Positions 1 through 6,958 are shown, numbered from the stretch's first letter. The stretch is 14,941 bases of DNA from Rikenellaceae bacterium (GCA_900769735.1 CAAGHY010000197.1:1-14941), one strand, 5' to 3'. Numbers and translations are program-made. Notes: generated by a model not told the origin, from the letters alone.

Positions 1-2
1 CG

Positions 3-44
3 GTGCAATACCGAGCTCTGTTCCAATCTAAGTCAGCCTCTTAA
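3..44 (+). CDS. IS3-family transposase (OrfB), C-terminal fragment
   Basis: Only the last 13 residues and the TAA stop are inside the window; they read VQYRALFQSKSAS. IS3-family OrfB integrases (DDE transposases) commonly end in a motif of the form SPVQYR followed by a short polar tail, and this peptide matches it well. The reading frame stops just before the terminal inverted repeat, as in IS3 elements. The catalytic DDE residues are outside the window, so nothing can be said about whether the element is intact. Confidence 0.65.
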   Translation: MQYRALFQSKSAS

Positions 45-54
45 TAATGTTAAA

Positions 55-75
55 CCGTCTAACTTTTGGGGGTCA
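55..75. repeat. Terminal inverted repeat of the IS3-family element
   Basis: The 21-base end ccgtctaacttttgggggtca closes the element, ending in CA. Its partner would be at the left end outside the window. The interval 76-135 between this end and the stop codon of the minus-strand hydrolase gene holds no gene and no convincing terminator. Confidence 0.6.
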
Positions 76-135
76 CATCACGGACGCCTCGGGGCTTTTC
101 ATCTATGCATTGCTGCCAACCGGCAACCTGTACAC

Positions 136-1386
136 TTATTTAACTACTGCACCGGCTACAGTATTTGCTACAAGGGCACGAAGTCTTACTACGCTGCCTT
201 TGTCTGCAGGGTGAACTCTGTGAGCCAAAAGGATAACTGCAGTTTTTGATACTGGGTCAACAATAAATGAAGTACCTGTATAACCTGTATGACCGAAAGT
301 TTTCTTAGGGTGGAACAAGTTGCCGTTGTTTGAAGCATATGGAGAATAGTTGTCCCAACCAAGAGAACGGCCAAGATGCTCAAAGCCCTCTGGAACTGTA
401 GTCATTGTCTCAACAGTAAGTTTGCCAAGAACCTGTTTGCCGTTGTAATTGCCGCCGTTCATAAGCGCAGCAGCAAGGATTGCAAGGTCATCAGCATTTG
501 AGAATACACCAGCATTACCTGAGTTACCGTGGTTCATTACCCTTGCAAGAGGATCGTGCACCTCACCCAAGAAGCACTCGCCGTTAGGCTGTTTCTCTGT
601 AGGGGCAACTTTTGCAAGAATCTCAGGTTTGTTTTTAGGCATATAAGTGGTATTGGTCATACCCAAAACATCAAAAATGTTTTTCTGTGCATACTCAGCA
701 AGAGTCATACCTGTAATGTTCTGCAATACATTCTGCAAAGTAATGAAGTTCAAGCAGCTGTACTCAAACTGGGTTGTAGGCTTGTAGATTCTCTTCATTG
801 TAGAGATATAGCTCATAAGACTGTCGGGATCATCCTTGCCTTTAGCTTTGATTACAACCTCAGGAGAAACATATGAAGGAAGACCGCTTGAGTGTGTAAG
901 CACATCAATCATTCTGATGTTTACTGTCTCACCTGTTTTTGCATCAACGTAAGGCTGGAAGCCAGGGATATACATATCAACTCTGTCTGTAAGTCTGTAA
1001 CCGCCGTTCTCAAGAAGATGGGCCATACTCATAGCTGTACCAACAACCTTACTGCAAGAAGCCAAGTCAAAAACAACATCCTCTGTCATAGGAACAACCT
1101 CAGGATATACGCTCTTGTTACCGTAAGCCTTGATATAAGCCATTTTGCCGTCCCTTACAACTGCAAGAACAGCGCCTGGAATCTCTTTCTTCTCAATTGA
1201 AGCATTGATGATATCATCAACTTTTGCAAGGCGGGTCTCATCCATACCAACCTCAGATGGTTTCACTCTCTCAAGTTTGCTTGCGCCACCCTCATTCTTG
1301 GTTACTGAACCTGATGGTGTGCACGCAGAAAGCATTAGAACCAATGTTGCAGCAATAACTGCAGAAGCTTTAAATATTCTTTTCAT
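136..1386 (-). CDS. Class C beta-lactamase-fold serine hydrolase, lipoprotein
   Basis: A 416-residue exported lipoprotein of the serine beta-lactamase/DD-peptidase/esterase superfamily (Pfam Beta-lactamase family). The N-terminus is a signal peptide with a lipobox, LSAC, lipidation at Cys22. The nucleophile motif SxxK is S110-C-S-K113. The second motif has Tyr209 followed by S-C, where family members usually have YSN or YSD. The third motif is H366-T-G368, in the FGHTG context typical of the esterase-like branch. The HSSGLP segment at 165-170 is also typical. The substrate is unknown: cell-wall peptides, D-amino-acid peptides or esters are all possible, and an antibiotic-resistance role is not supported. 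It lies 61 bases downstream of the LysO gene on the same strand, so co-transcription is possible, though a weak promoter box sits in the gap. An insertion sequence ends 60 bases beyond its stop codon. Confidence 0.9.
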   Translation of the reverse strand: MKRIFKASAVIAATLVLMLSACTPSGSVTKNEGGASKLERVKPSEVGMDETRLAKVDDIINASIEKKEIPGAVLAVVRDGKMAYIKAYGNKSVYPEVVPMTEDVVFDLASCSKVVGTAMSMAHLLENGGYRLTDRVDMYIPGFQPYVDAKTGETVNIRMIDVLTHSSGLPSYVSPEVVIKAKGKDDPDSLMSYISTMKRIYKPTTQFEYSCLNFITLQNVLQNITGMTLAEYAQKNIFDVLGMTNTTYMPKNKPEILAKVAPTEKQPNGECFLGEVHDPLARVMNHGNSGNAGVFSNADDLAILAAALMNGGNYNGKQVLGKLTVETMTTVPEGFEHLGRSLGWDNYSPYASNNGNLFHPKKTFGHTGYTGTSFIVDPVSKTAVILLAHRVHPADKGSVVRLRALVANTVAGAVVK

Positions 1387-1419
1387 AAATTGTTATGTAT
1401 TAGTTTCCGTTTTGAATGA

Positions 1420-1427
1420 TAAAGGTA
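1420..1427 (-). promoter_or_regulatory. Possible -7 box for the 416-aa hydrolase gene
   Basis: On the minus strand this reads TACCTTTA, one base off the Bacteroidota TAnnTTTG consensus, 33 bases before the start codon. No TTTG -33 element is found at the right distance. It is weak, and the gene may instead be read through from the upstream LysO gene. Confidence 0.3.
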
Positions 1428-1447
1428 CGCAAAAAAGCGGTACTCCA

Positions 1448-2533
1448 TTACATTGAGGCAAAAAATGTAACCAGAAACGGCACCGAAAAATCCACTAGCA
1501 CTCCGTGAAATATTGAAATGAAAACCAACTCCTTGCCACACACAGCAGTAATTACAGGCAATGTGGAATCCATAGATGTTGCCCCACCGGTTGATATTGG
1601 TGCCAGCTTCCCGAACACCTTGCAGATTACCGGGGCAAACAACAATGTTATAACCTCCCTCATAATATTTGACATCAGGGCAATTGTTCCCAACTGCGCC
1701 GCCATATCAACCCCCACAGTTGCCTCCTTGATTTGGGTAATCAATACTGAAGAAAGGGAATAATACCCGAATCCTGCTCCAATTGCCAAACTGTCGGGAA
1801 GAGAAAGATTACTTATAAAAATTGATGCCACTGCTGCAAACACCAATGTTCCCACAATGGTACCCAAAGGCAAAAAAAGGAATTTTGGATTCAACCCAAG
1901 AAGAATCTCCTTCAGTTTACGGTCACTGCCTATGCTCATTCCCACCTGTACCATAAGGGCATAGAGGACATACATTGCAACCTCTCCGTAAAAAGGAAAC
2001 TGCGGCACAACCTGCAACCAACCGCAAATGCATCCCACAGCAAAAAACGCCACCACAGTAACGCCTCCCAACATCCCCTTCAATTTGCTTCCCGATGAAT
2101 TTACATTCTCTCCAGGCATTGCACCTTGTTCAACTCCCTGCTCCACTACCATCCCCTCTGGTCCTGTTGTTTCATCTGCTTCAAGGTTCTGAGCAACCTC
2201 TACCATAACATCAGGGTTCTGACCAGGAATTGTCTCAGTTTCAGAAATGCCCCCTACACCCAAGCAATTGCCCTTGAAGATTCCCTTCCATACTGCCCAG
2301 GCAGCAACACAACTTCCCAAAGATCCTGCTGCAGCTATGATTAAAGCCTTAACTCCTAAGGTATCCAGATTATTTACCACAAGGTCATTTGCCCCCACCT
2401 GCAATCCAAAAAAGAAAAGCAGAAGCCAGATGGTATATGTAATACTCTTTGATAGGTACTTCAGCCACGCTACACTGCGTAACAGAAAGCCCAAACCTAC
2501 ACCAAAGAAAGTGATGAACAGGACCTTGAACAT
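1448..2533 (-). CDS. lysO: LysO-family lysine exporter (DUF340), with central hydrophilic linker
   Basis: An inner-membrane protein of 361 residues resembling the LysO/YbjE (DUF340) family, whose E. coli member exports lysine and the toxic analogue thialysine. Hydrophobic segments fall at about 3-19, 31-49, 61-82, then 155-175, 183-201, 216-240, 246-265, 275-305 and 333-358. Conserved-looking stretches include GFGYYSLSSVL (254-264), LGTIALMSNIMRE (281-293) and the GGATSMDSTLP segment (316-326). Family members are usually near 300 residues; the excess is an acidic, Gln/Glu/Gly-rich, non-membrane segment at about 90-152 separating three N-terminal helices from the rest. In this order the two halves are often discussed as separate domains, so this may be a fused version. 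Its start is supported by a TAnnTTTG box 20 bases upstream. Assignment rests on motif recognition; the transported substrate is inferred. Confidence 0.8.
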   Translation of the reverse strand: MFKVLFITFFGVGLGFLLRSVAWLKYLSKSITYTIWLLLFFFGLQVGANDLVVNNLDTLGVKALIIAAAGSLGSCVAAWAVWKGIFKGNCLGVGGISETETIPGQNPDVMVEVAQNLEADETTGPEGMVVEQGVEQGAMPGENVNSSGSKLKGMLGGVTVVAFFAVGCICGWLQVVPQFPFYGEVAMYVLYALMVQVGMSIGSDRKLKEILLGLNPKFLFLPLGTIVGTLVFAAVASIFISNLSLPDSLAIGAGFGYYSLSSVLITQIKEATVGVDMAAQLGTIALMSNIMREVITLLFAPVICKVFGKLAPISTGGATSMDSTLPVITAVCGKELVFISIFHGVLVDFSVPFLVTFFASM

Positions 2534-2552
2534 AAAACCTTGATTAATTGCA

Positions 2553-2560
2553 CAAAAATA
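2553..2560 (-). promoter_or_regulatory. -7 promoter box of the LysO gene
   Basis: The minus strand reads TATTTTTG, an exact TAnnTTTG match, 19 bases from the ATG, implying a 5' leader of roughly a dozen bases. TTTG copies upstream lie somewhat too far (27 bases or more) to be a good -33 element. Confidence 0.5.
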
Positions 2561-2619
2561 AGAATTAAGATTTTATAACCGTCCCCGCAAAGCAAATATC
2601 TGCCTTACCATCTTAAGGA

Positions 2620-2752
2620 GGTTAAGCACACCAATAGCCCTCAGAAGCAGGTAGAGTGCATATAAGCGCTCTTAACCTACACCCTCCCTTGATGGTTAAG
2701 CACAGTTATCCCCGCCACAGGCATCTGCAAAGCACCTGACCGTCCTTAACCT
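2620..2752 (-). repeat. Two imperfect 59-base units with inverted ends, spaced 74 bases apart
   Basis: Units lie at 2620-2678 and 2694-2752. On the minus strand each starts AGGTTAAG and ends GTGCTTAACC, so each has complementary 7-base ends (GGTTAAG/CTTAACC) that could close a stem around a 45-base interior. Ungapped alignment gives about 38 matches in 59, with the identity concentrated at both ends. The inner ends of neighbouring units (2671-2677 and 2694-2700) are also complementary, allowing an alternative compact hairpin with a 16-base loop. No reading frame explains the conservation. Confidence 0.6.
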
Positions 2753-2755
2753 CTT

Positions 2756-2857
2756 GGCGCAGAGTCCGATTTACTTGCAATCCGCGCATAAAAAGATGCA
2801 TTTTCGGGCGCAGAATCTAATTTACTGGCATCTCTGGCGTAAAAAGGGCATTTTCCC
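2756..2857. repeat. Tandem 51-base imperfect direct repeat, two copies plus a degenerate third
   Basis: Copies at 2756-2806 and 2807-2857 abut head to tail. Both start GGCGCAGA, share ATTTACT, then a TAAAAAG run and GCATTTTC; by eye about three quarters of the bases agree, with one single-base indel. A third, eroded copy appears to continue to about 2897: it keeps GTGCAGA at 2858-2864 and the GCAAAAAAG run at 2885-2893. No gene is visible in it. Together with the 74-base-period repeats this fills most of the 406-base gap between rpsC and the LysO gene. Confidence 0.7.
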
Positions 2858-2886
2858 GTGCAGACTGAAGCGGAACAGCTATATGC

Positions 2887-2918
2887 AAAAAAGAGGAACC
2901 GTTACCGATTCCTCTTTT
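2887..2918 (-). terminator. Rho-independent terminator of the ribosomal operon
   Basis: A perfect 10-base inverted repeat (aaaagaggaa at 2889-2898, ttcctctttt at 2909-2918) with a 10-base loop. Read on the minus strand, the stem is followed by a run of six T (complement of 2887-2892). It lies 22 bases past the rpsC stop codon, so the ribosomal transcript is expected to end here. Confidence 0.85.
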
Positions 2919-2939
2919 CCTATATTGGGTAATGATTAA

Positions 2940-3704
2940 TTACTCCTGAGTTTTTTTAGCGCGAGGTTTACCACCTTTACGGTTGTCTCTTCTACCTCTG
3001 TTGTTACCGCCTCTGTTACCCTGGTTGTTCTGAGCACCAGCATTAGCGTTAACACCTGCGTTAGGAGTTAGATCTCTCTTACCATAAACCTCACCGTTGC
3101 AAACCCATACTTTGATACCTAGAACACCAACTTTAGTGTTAGCCTCTGCCAAAGCATAGTCAATGTCAGCACGGAAAGTGTGAAGAGGAGTTCTACCCTC
3201 TTTGTAAAGCTCTGAACGAGCCATCTCAGCACCACCTAGACGACCGCTGATAAGGATTTTGATACCCTCAGCACCCATTCTCATAGTAGTAGCGATAGCC
3301 ATTTTAATAGCTCTACGGTATGAAACTCTACCCTCTACCTGTCTTGCGATGTTGTTAGCAATGATGTTTGCATCAACCTCTGGACGTTTAACCTCAAAGA
3401 TGTTGATCTGAACCTCTTTGTTAGAGATTTTCTTCAACTCCTCTTTTAGTTTGTCAACCTCCTGACCACCTTTACCGATGATAACACCAGGTCTTGCAGT
3501 GTGGATAGTTACGGTAATTAGTTTAAGAGTTCTCTCAATAACGATTTTTGAAAGACTTGCTTTTGCCAAACGTGCATTTAGATACTCACGGATTTTAGTA
3601 TCCTCAAGAATCTTAGCAGCGTAGTCTTTTCCGCCGTACCAGTTAGAGTCCCAGCCACGGATAACACCAAGTCTGTTGCTTATTGGATTAGTTTTCTGTC
3701 CCAT
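2940..3704 (-). CDS. rpsC: 30S ribosomal protein S3
   Basis: S3 binds 16S rRNA in the 30S head and lines the mRNA entry channel. The 254-residue product starts MGQKTNP, has the KH-domain signature GVIIGKGG at about 73-80, and the C-terminal S3 domain including RTPLHTFRADIDY. From about residue 213 the tail is low-complexity, rich in Asn, Gly, Arg and Lys, ending KKTQE, which makes the protein longer than the E. coli form (233). Two bases separate its ATG from the stop of rplV, so it is translated as part of the same operon. Unusually it is the last gene of the unit: rplP, rpmC and rpsQ, which normally follow, are absent and a terminator comes next. Confidence 0.98.
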   Translation of the reverse strand: MGQKTNPISNRLGVIRGWDSNWYGGKDYAAKILEDTKIREYLNARLAKASLSKIVIERTLKLITVTIHTARPGVIIGKGGQEVDKLKEELKKISNKEVQINIFEVKRPEVDANIIANNIARQVEGRVSYRRAIKMAIATTMRMGAEGIKILISGRLGGAEMARSELYKEGRTPLHTFRADIDYALAEANTKVGVLGIKVWVCNGEVYGKRDLTPNAGVNANAGAQNNQGNRGGNNRGRRDNRKGGKPRAKKTQE

Positions 3705-3706
3705 GA

Positions 3707-4126
3707 TTATTTCTCCTCTGATTTAACGGCTTTTTTATCCAAAATGATAGTAACGTGGTTAGAACGTTTTCTGATTCTAGCAGCTCTACCCTGAGGAGCA
3801 GTTCTGATTCTCTTAAGAGAACGACCCTGACCAACCATGATAGTTTTTACTACAACGTTACCATTCTCCAACTCTTTTTTGTCTGCCTCGTTCTTAGCCT
3901 CCCAGTTTGCAATAGCAGAACGTAGAAGGGTCTCCAAGCGAACTGAAGCCTCTTTCTTTGAATATTTAAGAATATCCAAAGCACGATTAACCTCAACACC
4001 TCTGATAATATCCGCTACAAGGCGCATTTTGCGGGGAGAGGTAGGAACATCATTCAGCTTAGCTATAGCTGTATGTCTTTTTATCTCTTTTTGCCTTTCG
4101 GCCATTAATTTTTTACGAGCTCCCAT
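3707..4126 (-). CDS. rplV: 50S ribosomal protein L22
   Basis: L22 lines the peptide exit tunnel and contacts all 23S rRNA domains. The 139-residue product shows the family core, with VPTSPRKMRLVADIIRG at about 27-43 and the C-terminal PQGRAARIRKRSNHVTI hairpin at about 111-127. The chosen start gives MGARKK, the usual Bacteroidota beginning; an internal Met8 is less likely. It sits 26 bases after rpsS and 2 bases before rpsC. A short acidic/lysine tail follows the conserved domain. Confidence 0.98.
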   Translation of the reverse strand: MGARKKLMAERQKEIKRHTAIAKLNDVPTSPRKMRLVADIIRGVEVNRALDILKYSKKEASVRLETLLRSAIANWEAKNEADKKELENGNVVVKTIMVGQGRSLKRIRTAPQGRAARIRKRSNHVTIILDKKAVKSEEK

Positions 4127-4152
4127 TTTACTGTAATCTGTGTTTCATTATA

Positions 4153-4419
4153 CTATTTACGATTACCAGAGTGACCTTTGAAGGTTCTAGTCGGAGCAAA
4201 CTCTCCGAGCTTGTGTCCTACCATGTTCTCAGTTACATAAACCGGAATAAACTTGTTTCCGTTATGAACAGCAATAGTATGACCAACGAAATCTGGCGAA
4301 ATCATGCTGGCTCTTGACCAGGTTTTCACTACATCTTTCTTGCCTGACTCATTCATAGCAAGAACTCTTTTCTCTAGGCTAGCCTCAATATAAGGACCTT
4401 TTTTTATTGAACGACTCAT
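4153..4419 (-). CDS. rpsS: 30S ribosomal protein S19
   Basis: S19 is a 30S head protein that works with S13 near the A site. The 88-residue product has the standard length and signatures: MSRSIKKGPY at the start, WSRASMISPDFVG around 34-46, and the C-terminal KLGEFAPTRTFKGH segment. It stops with TAG and lies 23 bases downstream of rplB and 26 bases upstream of rplV, in the canonical order L2-S19-L22-S3. Confidence 0.98.
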   Translation of the reverse strand: MSRSIKKGPYIEASLEKRVLAMNESGKKDVVKTWSRASMISPDFVGHTIAVHNGNKFIPVYVTENMVGHKLGEFAPTRTFKGHSGNRK

Positions 4420-4442
4420 AATACTCTATTCAGTTTAATCCG

Positions 4443-5267
4443 TTATTTCTTTCTACCTTCAATGATAAACTTCTTGGTAGTCTTCTTAGGGTTTCTAGTC
4501 TTATAACCCTTAGCTGGCAAGCCTTTTCTTGAACGTGGATGACCTCCTGAAGCACGGCCTTCACCACCACCCATAGGGTGATCAACCGGGTTCATTACAA
4601 CACCTCTAACGCGAGGTCTGCGGCCCAACCAACGTTTACGACCAGCTTTACCATGTGACTCCAAGTTGTGGTCGCCATTTGATACAACACCTACAGTTGC
4701 ACGGCAAGTTACCAATACCATTCTGGTCTCGCCTGAAGGCAAGCGAAGAATAGCGTGGTTACCCTCACGAGCTGTAAGCTGAGCGTAGCAACCTGCAGAA
4801 CGTGCCATAGCAGCACCCTGACCAGGAATCAACTCAATGTTGTGTACAAATGTTCCCAACGGAATCTCTGACAAGAATAGAGTGTTACCTACCTCTGGAG
4901 CAACGCCTGCACCTGAAGCGATAACCTGACCTACTTTAATGCCTTTAGGGGCAATGATGTAGCGTTTCTCACCATCTGCGTAAACCACCAATGCAATTCT
5001 TGCACTGCGGTTTGGATCATACTCAATAGTTTTAACTGTAGCGGTGTAGTTATCCTTGTTTCTAAGGAAATCTACCATACGGTACATTTTCTTGTGACCG
5101 CCACCAATGTAGCGCATAGTCATTTTACCTGAGTTGTTTCTACCACCAGTTCTTTTTAGTGGAGCCAACAAAGATTTCTCAGGTACTGTGCATGTAATCT
5201 CATCAAATGCGCTGATTACTTTATTTCTTTGACCGGGTGTAACCGGTTTAAATTTACGTACTGCCAT
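4443..5267 (-). CDS. rplB: 50S ribosomal protein L2
   Basis: L2 is a primary 23S rRNA binding protein needed for subunit joining and peptidyl-transferase activity. The 274-residue product has the expected length, begins MAVRKFKPVTPGQRN, and carries the highly conserved VMNPVDHPMGGGEGR segment at about 224-238, which holds the functionally important histidine. The C-terminus ends KKFIIEGRKK. Three bases separate its start from the rplW stop, indicating tight translational coupling. Confidence 0.98.
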   Translation of the reverse strand: MAVRKFKPVTPGQRNKVISAFDEITCTVPEKSLLAPLKRTGGRNNSGKMTMRYIGGGHKKMYRMVDFLRNKDNYTATVKTIEYDPNRSARIALVVYADGEKRYIIAPKGIKVGQVIASGAGVAPEVGNTLFLSEIPLGTFVHNIELIPGQGAAMARSAGCYAQLTAREGNHAILRLPSGETRMVLVTCRATVGVVSNGDHNLESHGKAGRKRWLGRRPRVRGVVMNPVDHPMGGGEGRASGGHPRSRKGLPAKGYKTRNPKKTTKKFIIEGRKK

Positions 5268-5270
5268 CTC

Positions 5271-5561
5271 TTAAATGTTGCTGTAGAAATCAATCTTATC
5301 TTCACCGGCCAAAGTCACATACGCTTTTTTGAAGTGGTTTGCGCGGCCTGTCAATAAACCCGCTTTAGTGTAGCGGCTCTTTTTCTTTCCGTGGTAGTTA
5401 ACGGTATTTACATCTTTAACGTTAACACCATACAATTGCTCAATCGCAGCTTTGATCTCAAGCTTGTTAGCTGAACGATCTACTACAAAACCGTAACGAT
5501 TCAATTTCTCGCCCTGAATCGTCATCTTCTCTGTTACTAAAGGCTTAATTAAAATTCCCAT
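5271..5561 (-). CDS. rplW: 50S ribosomal protein L23
   Basis: L23 sits at the exit of the peptide tunnel and docks trigger factor and the signal recognition particle. The 96-residue product begins MGILIKPLVTEKM, and contains the family pattern of a helix starting NKLEIKAAIEQLYGV (about 33-47) followed by VNTVNYHGKKK. It follows rplD after 14 bases and precedes rplB by 3. Confidence 0.97.
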   Translation of the reverse strand: MGILIKPLVTEKMTIQGEKLNRYGFVVDRSANKLEIKAAIEQLYGVNVKDVNTVNYHGKKKSRYTKAGLLTGRANHFKKAYVTLAGEDKIDFYSNI

Positions 5562-5575
5562 CGTTTTCCGGTTTT

Positions 5576-6205
5576 TTAGCGTCCATACTCAGTGTAAAGA
5601 GCGTCCTGGCTACCATCTACAAATACAACGCTGTATGCATTCATGATGTCATAAGTGTTGATCTCGTTTACATTGATAACTTTAACGTTCTCCAAGTTAC
5701 GTGACGACAAGTAAATATTATTTGAATTCTCAGGAAGCACAAAAAGAACTCTTCTGCTGTTAGCCTTGATGTTATTCAAGATGCTGATGAACTCTTTAGT
5801 TTTAGGTGCCTCCATAGCAAATGGCTCAACAACTGTGATAACGTTCTCTTTAGCCTTGTATGACAAAGCTGAGAAACGTGCCAACTGTTTAAGCTTTTTG
5901 TTAAGCTTGAAACCGTAGTCTCTTGGCTGTGGACCGAAAACTCTACCACCACCTACAAAGATGTTGGATTTGATGCTTCCGTGACGTGCACCACCAGAAC
6001 CTTTCTGTCTTACGATCTTCTTGGTACTGTAGGCAACTTCCCATCTCTCTTTACTTTTGTGTGTACCCTGACGCTGGTTTGCAAGGTATTGCTTAACATC
6101 TAGGTAAATTGCGTGGTCATTTGGCTCCAAGCCAAAAACCTGCTCGTTCAAAGTCACTTTCTTTCCTGACTCTGTTCCGTCAATTTTCAATACTGCTAAT
6201 TCCAT
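5576..6205 (-). CDS. rplD: 50S ribosomal protein L4
   Basis: L4 binds 23S rRNA, and its loop reaches the exit tunnel; in enterobacteria it also represses the S10 operon, but that control is not established here. The 209-residue form starts MELAVLKIDG. The rRNA-binding loop signature RQKGSGGARHGS lies at about 69-80, followed by VFGPQPRDY. Two in-frame ATGs exist, at 6211 and 6205. I prefer 6205, because the GGAGGAG Shine-Dalgarno-like sequence in the 3' end of rplC is 8 bases from it but only 2 from the first, and because the resulting N-terminus fits the family. Using 6211 would add two residues (Met-Thr) and give a one-base overlap with the rplC stop. Confidence 0.96.
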   Translation of the reverse strand: MELAVLKIDGTESGKKVTLNEQVFGLEPNDHAIYLDVKQYLANQRQGTHKSKERWEVAYSTKKIVRQKGSGGARHGSIKSNIFVGGGRVFGPQPRDYGFKLNKKLKQLARFSALSYKAKENVITVVEPFAMEAPKTKEFISILNNIKANSRRVLFVLPENSNNIYLSSRNLENVKVINVNEINTYDIMNAYSVVFVDGSQDALYTEYGR

Positions 6206-6220
6206 AGTCATTACTCCTCC
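6206..6220 (-). promoter_or_regulatory. Ribosome binding site deciding the rplD start
   Basis: The last codons of rplC supply GGAGGAG (complement of 6214-6220), then TAATGACT and the ATG at 6205. The 8-base spacing favours the second ATG and links rplD translation to termination of rplC. Strong Shine-Dalgarno matches are not the rule in Bacteroidota, and here the purine run also encodes two Glu residues of L3, so the evidence is moderate. Confidence 0.5.
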
Positions 6221-6840
6221 ACAATTACATAAGAACCCTTAGCTCCTGGGATTGAACCTTTAACAAGAATAAGGTTGTTCTCAGGGATAACTTTGATAAC
6301 TTTAAGGTTAAGGATTTTAACTCTGTCACCACCTGTGCGACCAGCCATTCTCATACCTTTGAATACTCTTGAAGGCCAAGAAGATGCACCTAGTGAACCA
6401 GGAGCACGTAGTCTGTTGTGCTGACCGTGGGTCTGTCCGCCTACACCGGCAAAGCCGTGACGTTTAACAACACCCTGGAAACCTTTACCTTTAGAGATAC
6501 CAGTAACATCTACCCATGCATCCTCTCCGTCAACGAAAAGGTCAGCCACGGTAATGGTATCACCTAGCTGCAACTCTTTGTTGAAATCGTTTGCGAACTC
6601 AACAAGTTTGCATTTAGGAGTGGTATTTGCCTTTTTAAAGTGACCCATAAGTGGGGCGCTGGTGTGTTTTTCTTTTTTCTCGTCATAGGCAAGCTGTACA
6701 GCGGCATAACCATCTGTTTCTTCTGTACGAATCTGCGTAACAACACACGGACCAGCCTCAATAACGGTGCAAGGGATGTTTCTGCCCTCTGCATCGAAAA
6801 CGGAAGTCATTCCGATTTTTTTTCCAATTAATCCAGACAT
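6211..6840 (-). CDS. rplC: 50S ribosomal protein L3
   Basis: L3 is an early-assembly 23S rRNA binding protein near the peptidyl-transferase centre. The 209-residue product begins MSGLIGKKIGMTSVF and carries the long conserved loop with GGQTHGQHNRLRAPGSLG (about 134-151) and the MAGRTGGDRVK segment; the Gln of GQTHGQ is in the region methylated by PrmB in E. coli. It is the first gene of this transcription unit. Its upstream neighbour should be rpsJ (S10), but instead there is a 118-base leader, a strong promoter and then a divergent gene. Confidence 0.98.
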   Translation of the reverse strand: MSGLIGKKIGMTSVFDAEGRNIPCTVIEAGPCVVTQIRTEETDGYAAVQLAYDEKKEKHTSAPLMGHFKKANTTPKCKLVEFANDFNKELQLGDTITVADLFVDGEDAWVDVTGISKGKGFQGVVKRHGFAGVGGQTHGQHNRLRAPGSLGASSWPSRVFKGMRMAGRTGGDRVKILNLKVIKVIPENNLILVKGSIPGAKGSYVIVEE

Positions 6841-6958
6841 TGGTTTTAATCAGTTGTTTTTAGTTAAACTTAAGTTGCATTGCCAGTGATTTTTTCAGTT
6901 TTAAATACGCTTCTCAGCGCTGAGATTCAACTGGTTACAACTCCCTGCATATTTTGCG
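6841..6958 (-). promoter_or_regulatory. 5' leader of the rplC operon with a 14-base palindrome
   Basis: From the promoter I infer a leader of about 118 bases. It contains the perfect palindrome TCTCAGCGCTGAGA (6912-6925), an imperfect hairpin with arms at 6943-6949 and 6955-6961, the short palindrome AACTTAAGTT (6867-6876), and complementary hexamers CAACTG/CAGTTG (6928-6933 and 6851-6856) that could close a larger fold. A regulatory role is inferred only from the structure and length. Confidence 0.4.

Larger units (their letters stand above)
1..75 (+). mobile_element. Right end of an IS3-family insertion sequence (partial)
   Basis: The element enters from the left edge. What is visible is the C-terminus of a transposase reading rightwards (stop at 42-44), followed ten bases later by a terminal sequence ending GGGGGTCA at 75. 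Reverse-complemented, this end starts TGACCCCCAAAAGTTAGAC, which is the type of terminus found in IS3-family elements of Bacteroidota, and it has the usual terminal TG/CA. The left end and the target-site duplication lie outside the window, so the exact border (75, with 76-78 as candidate duplication) is inferred. Confidence 0.7.

Noticed and set aside
84..107. Small GCC/GGC hairpin followed by TTTT near the left end (plus strand)
   Set aside because: Three pairs are too few to be convincing, and the IS transposase already ended at 44.
449..1456. Plus-strand open frames over the left hydrolase gene, and similar ones opposite other genes
   Set aside because: They are shadows of well-supported genes on the other strand, with no recognisable domains, promoters or homologous motifs.
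2620..2857. Possible CRISPR array in the repeats between rpsC and the LysO gene
   Set aside because: There are only two copies of each unit, they are imperfect along their length, the 51-base copies abut without spacers, and no cas genes are nearby.
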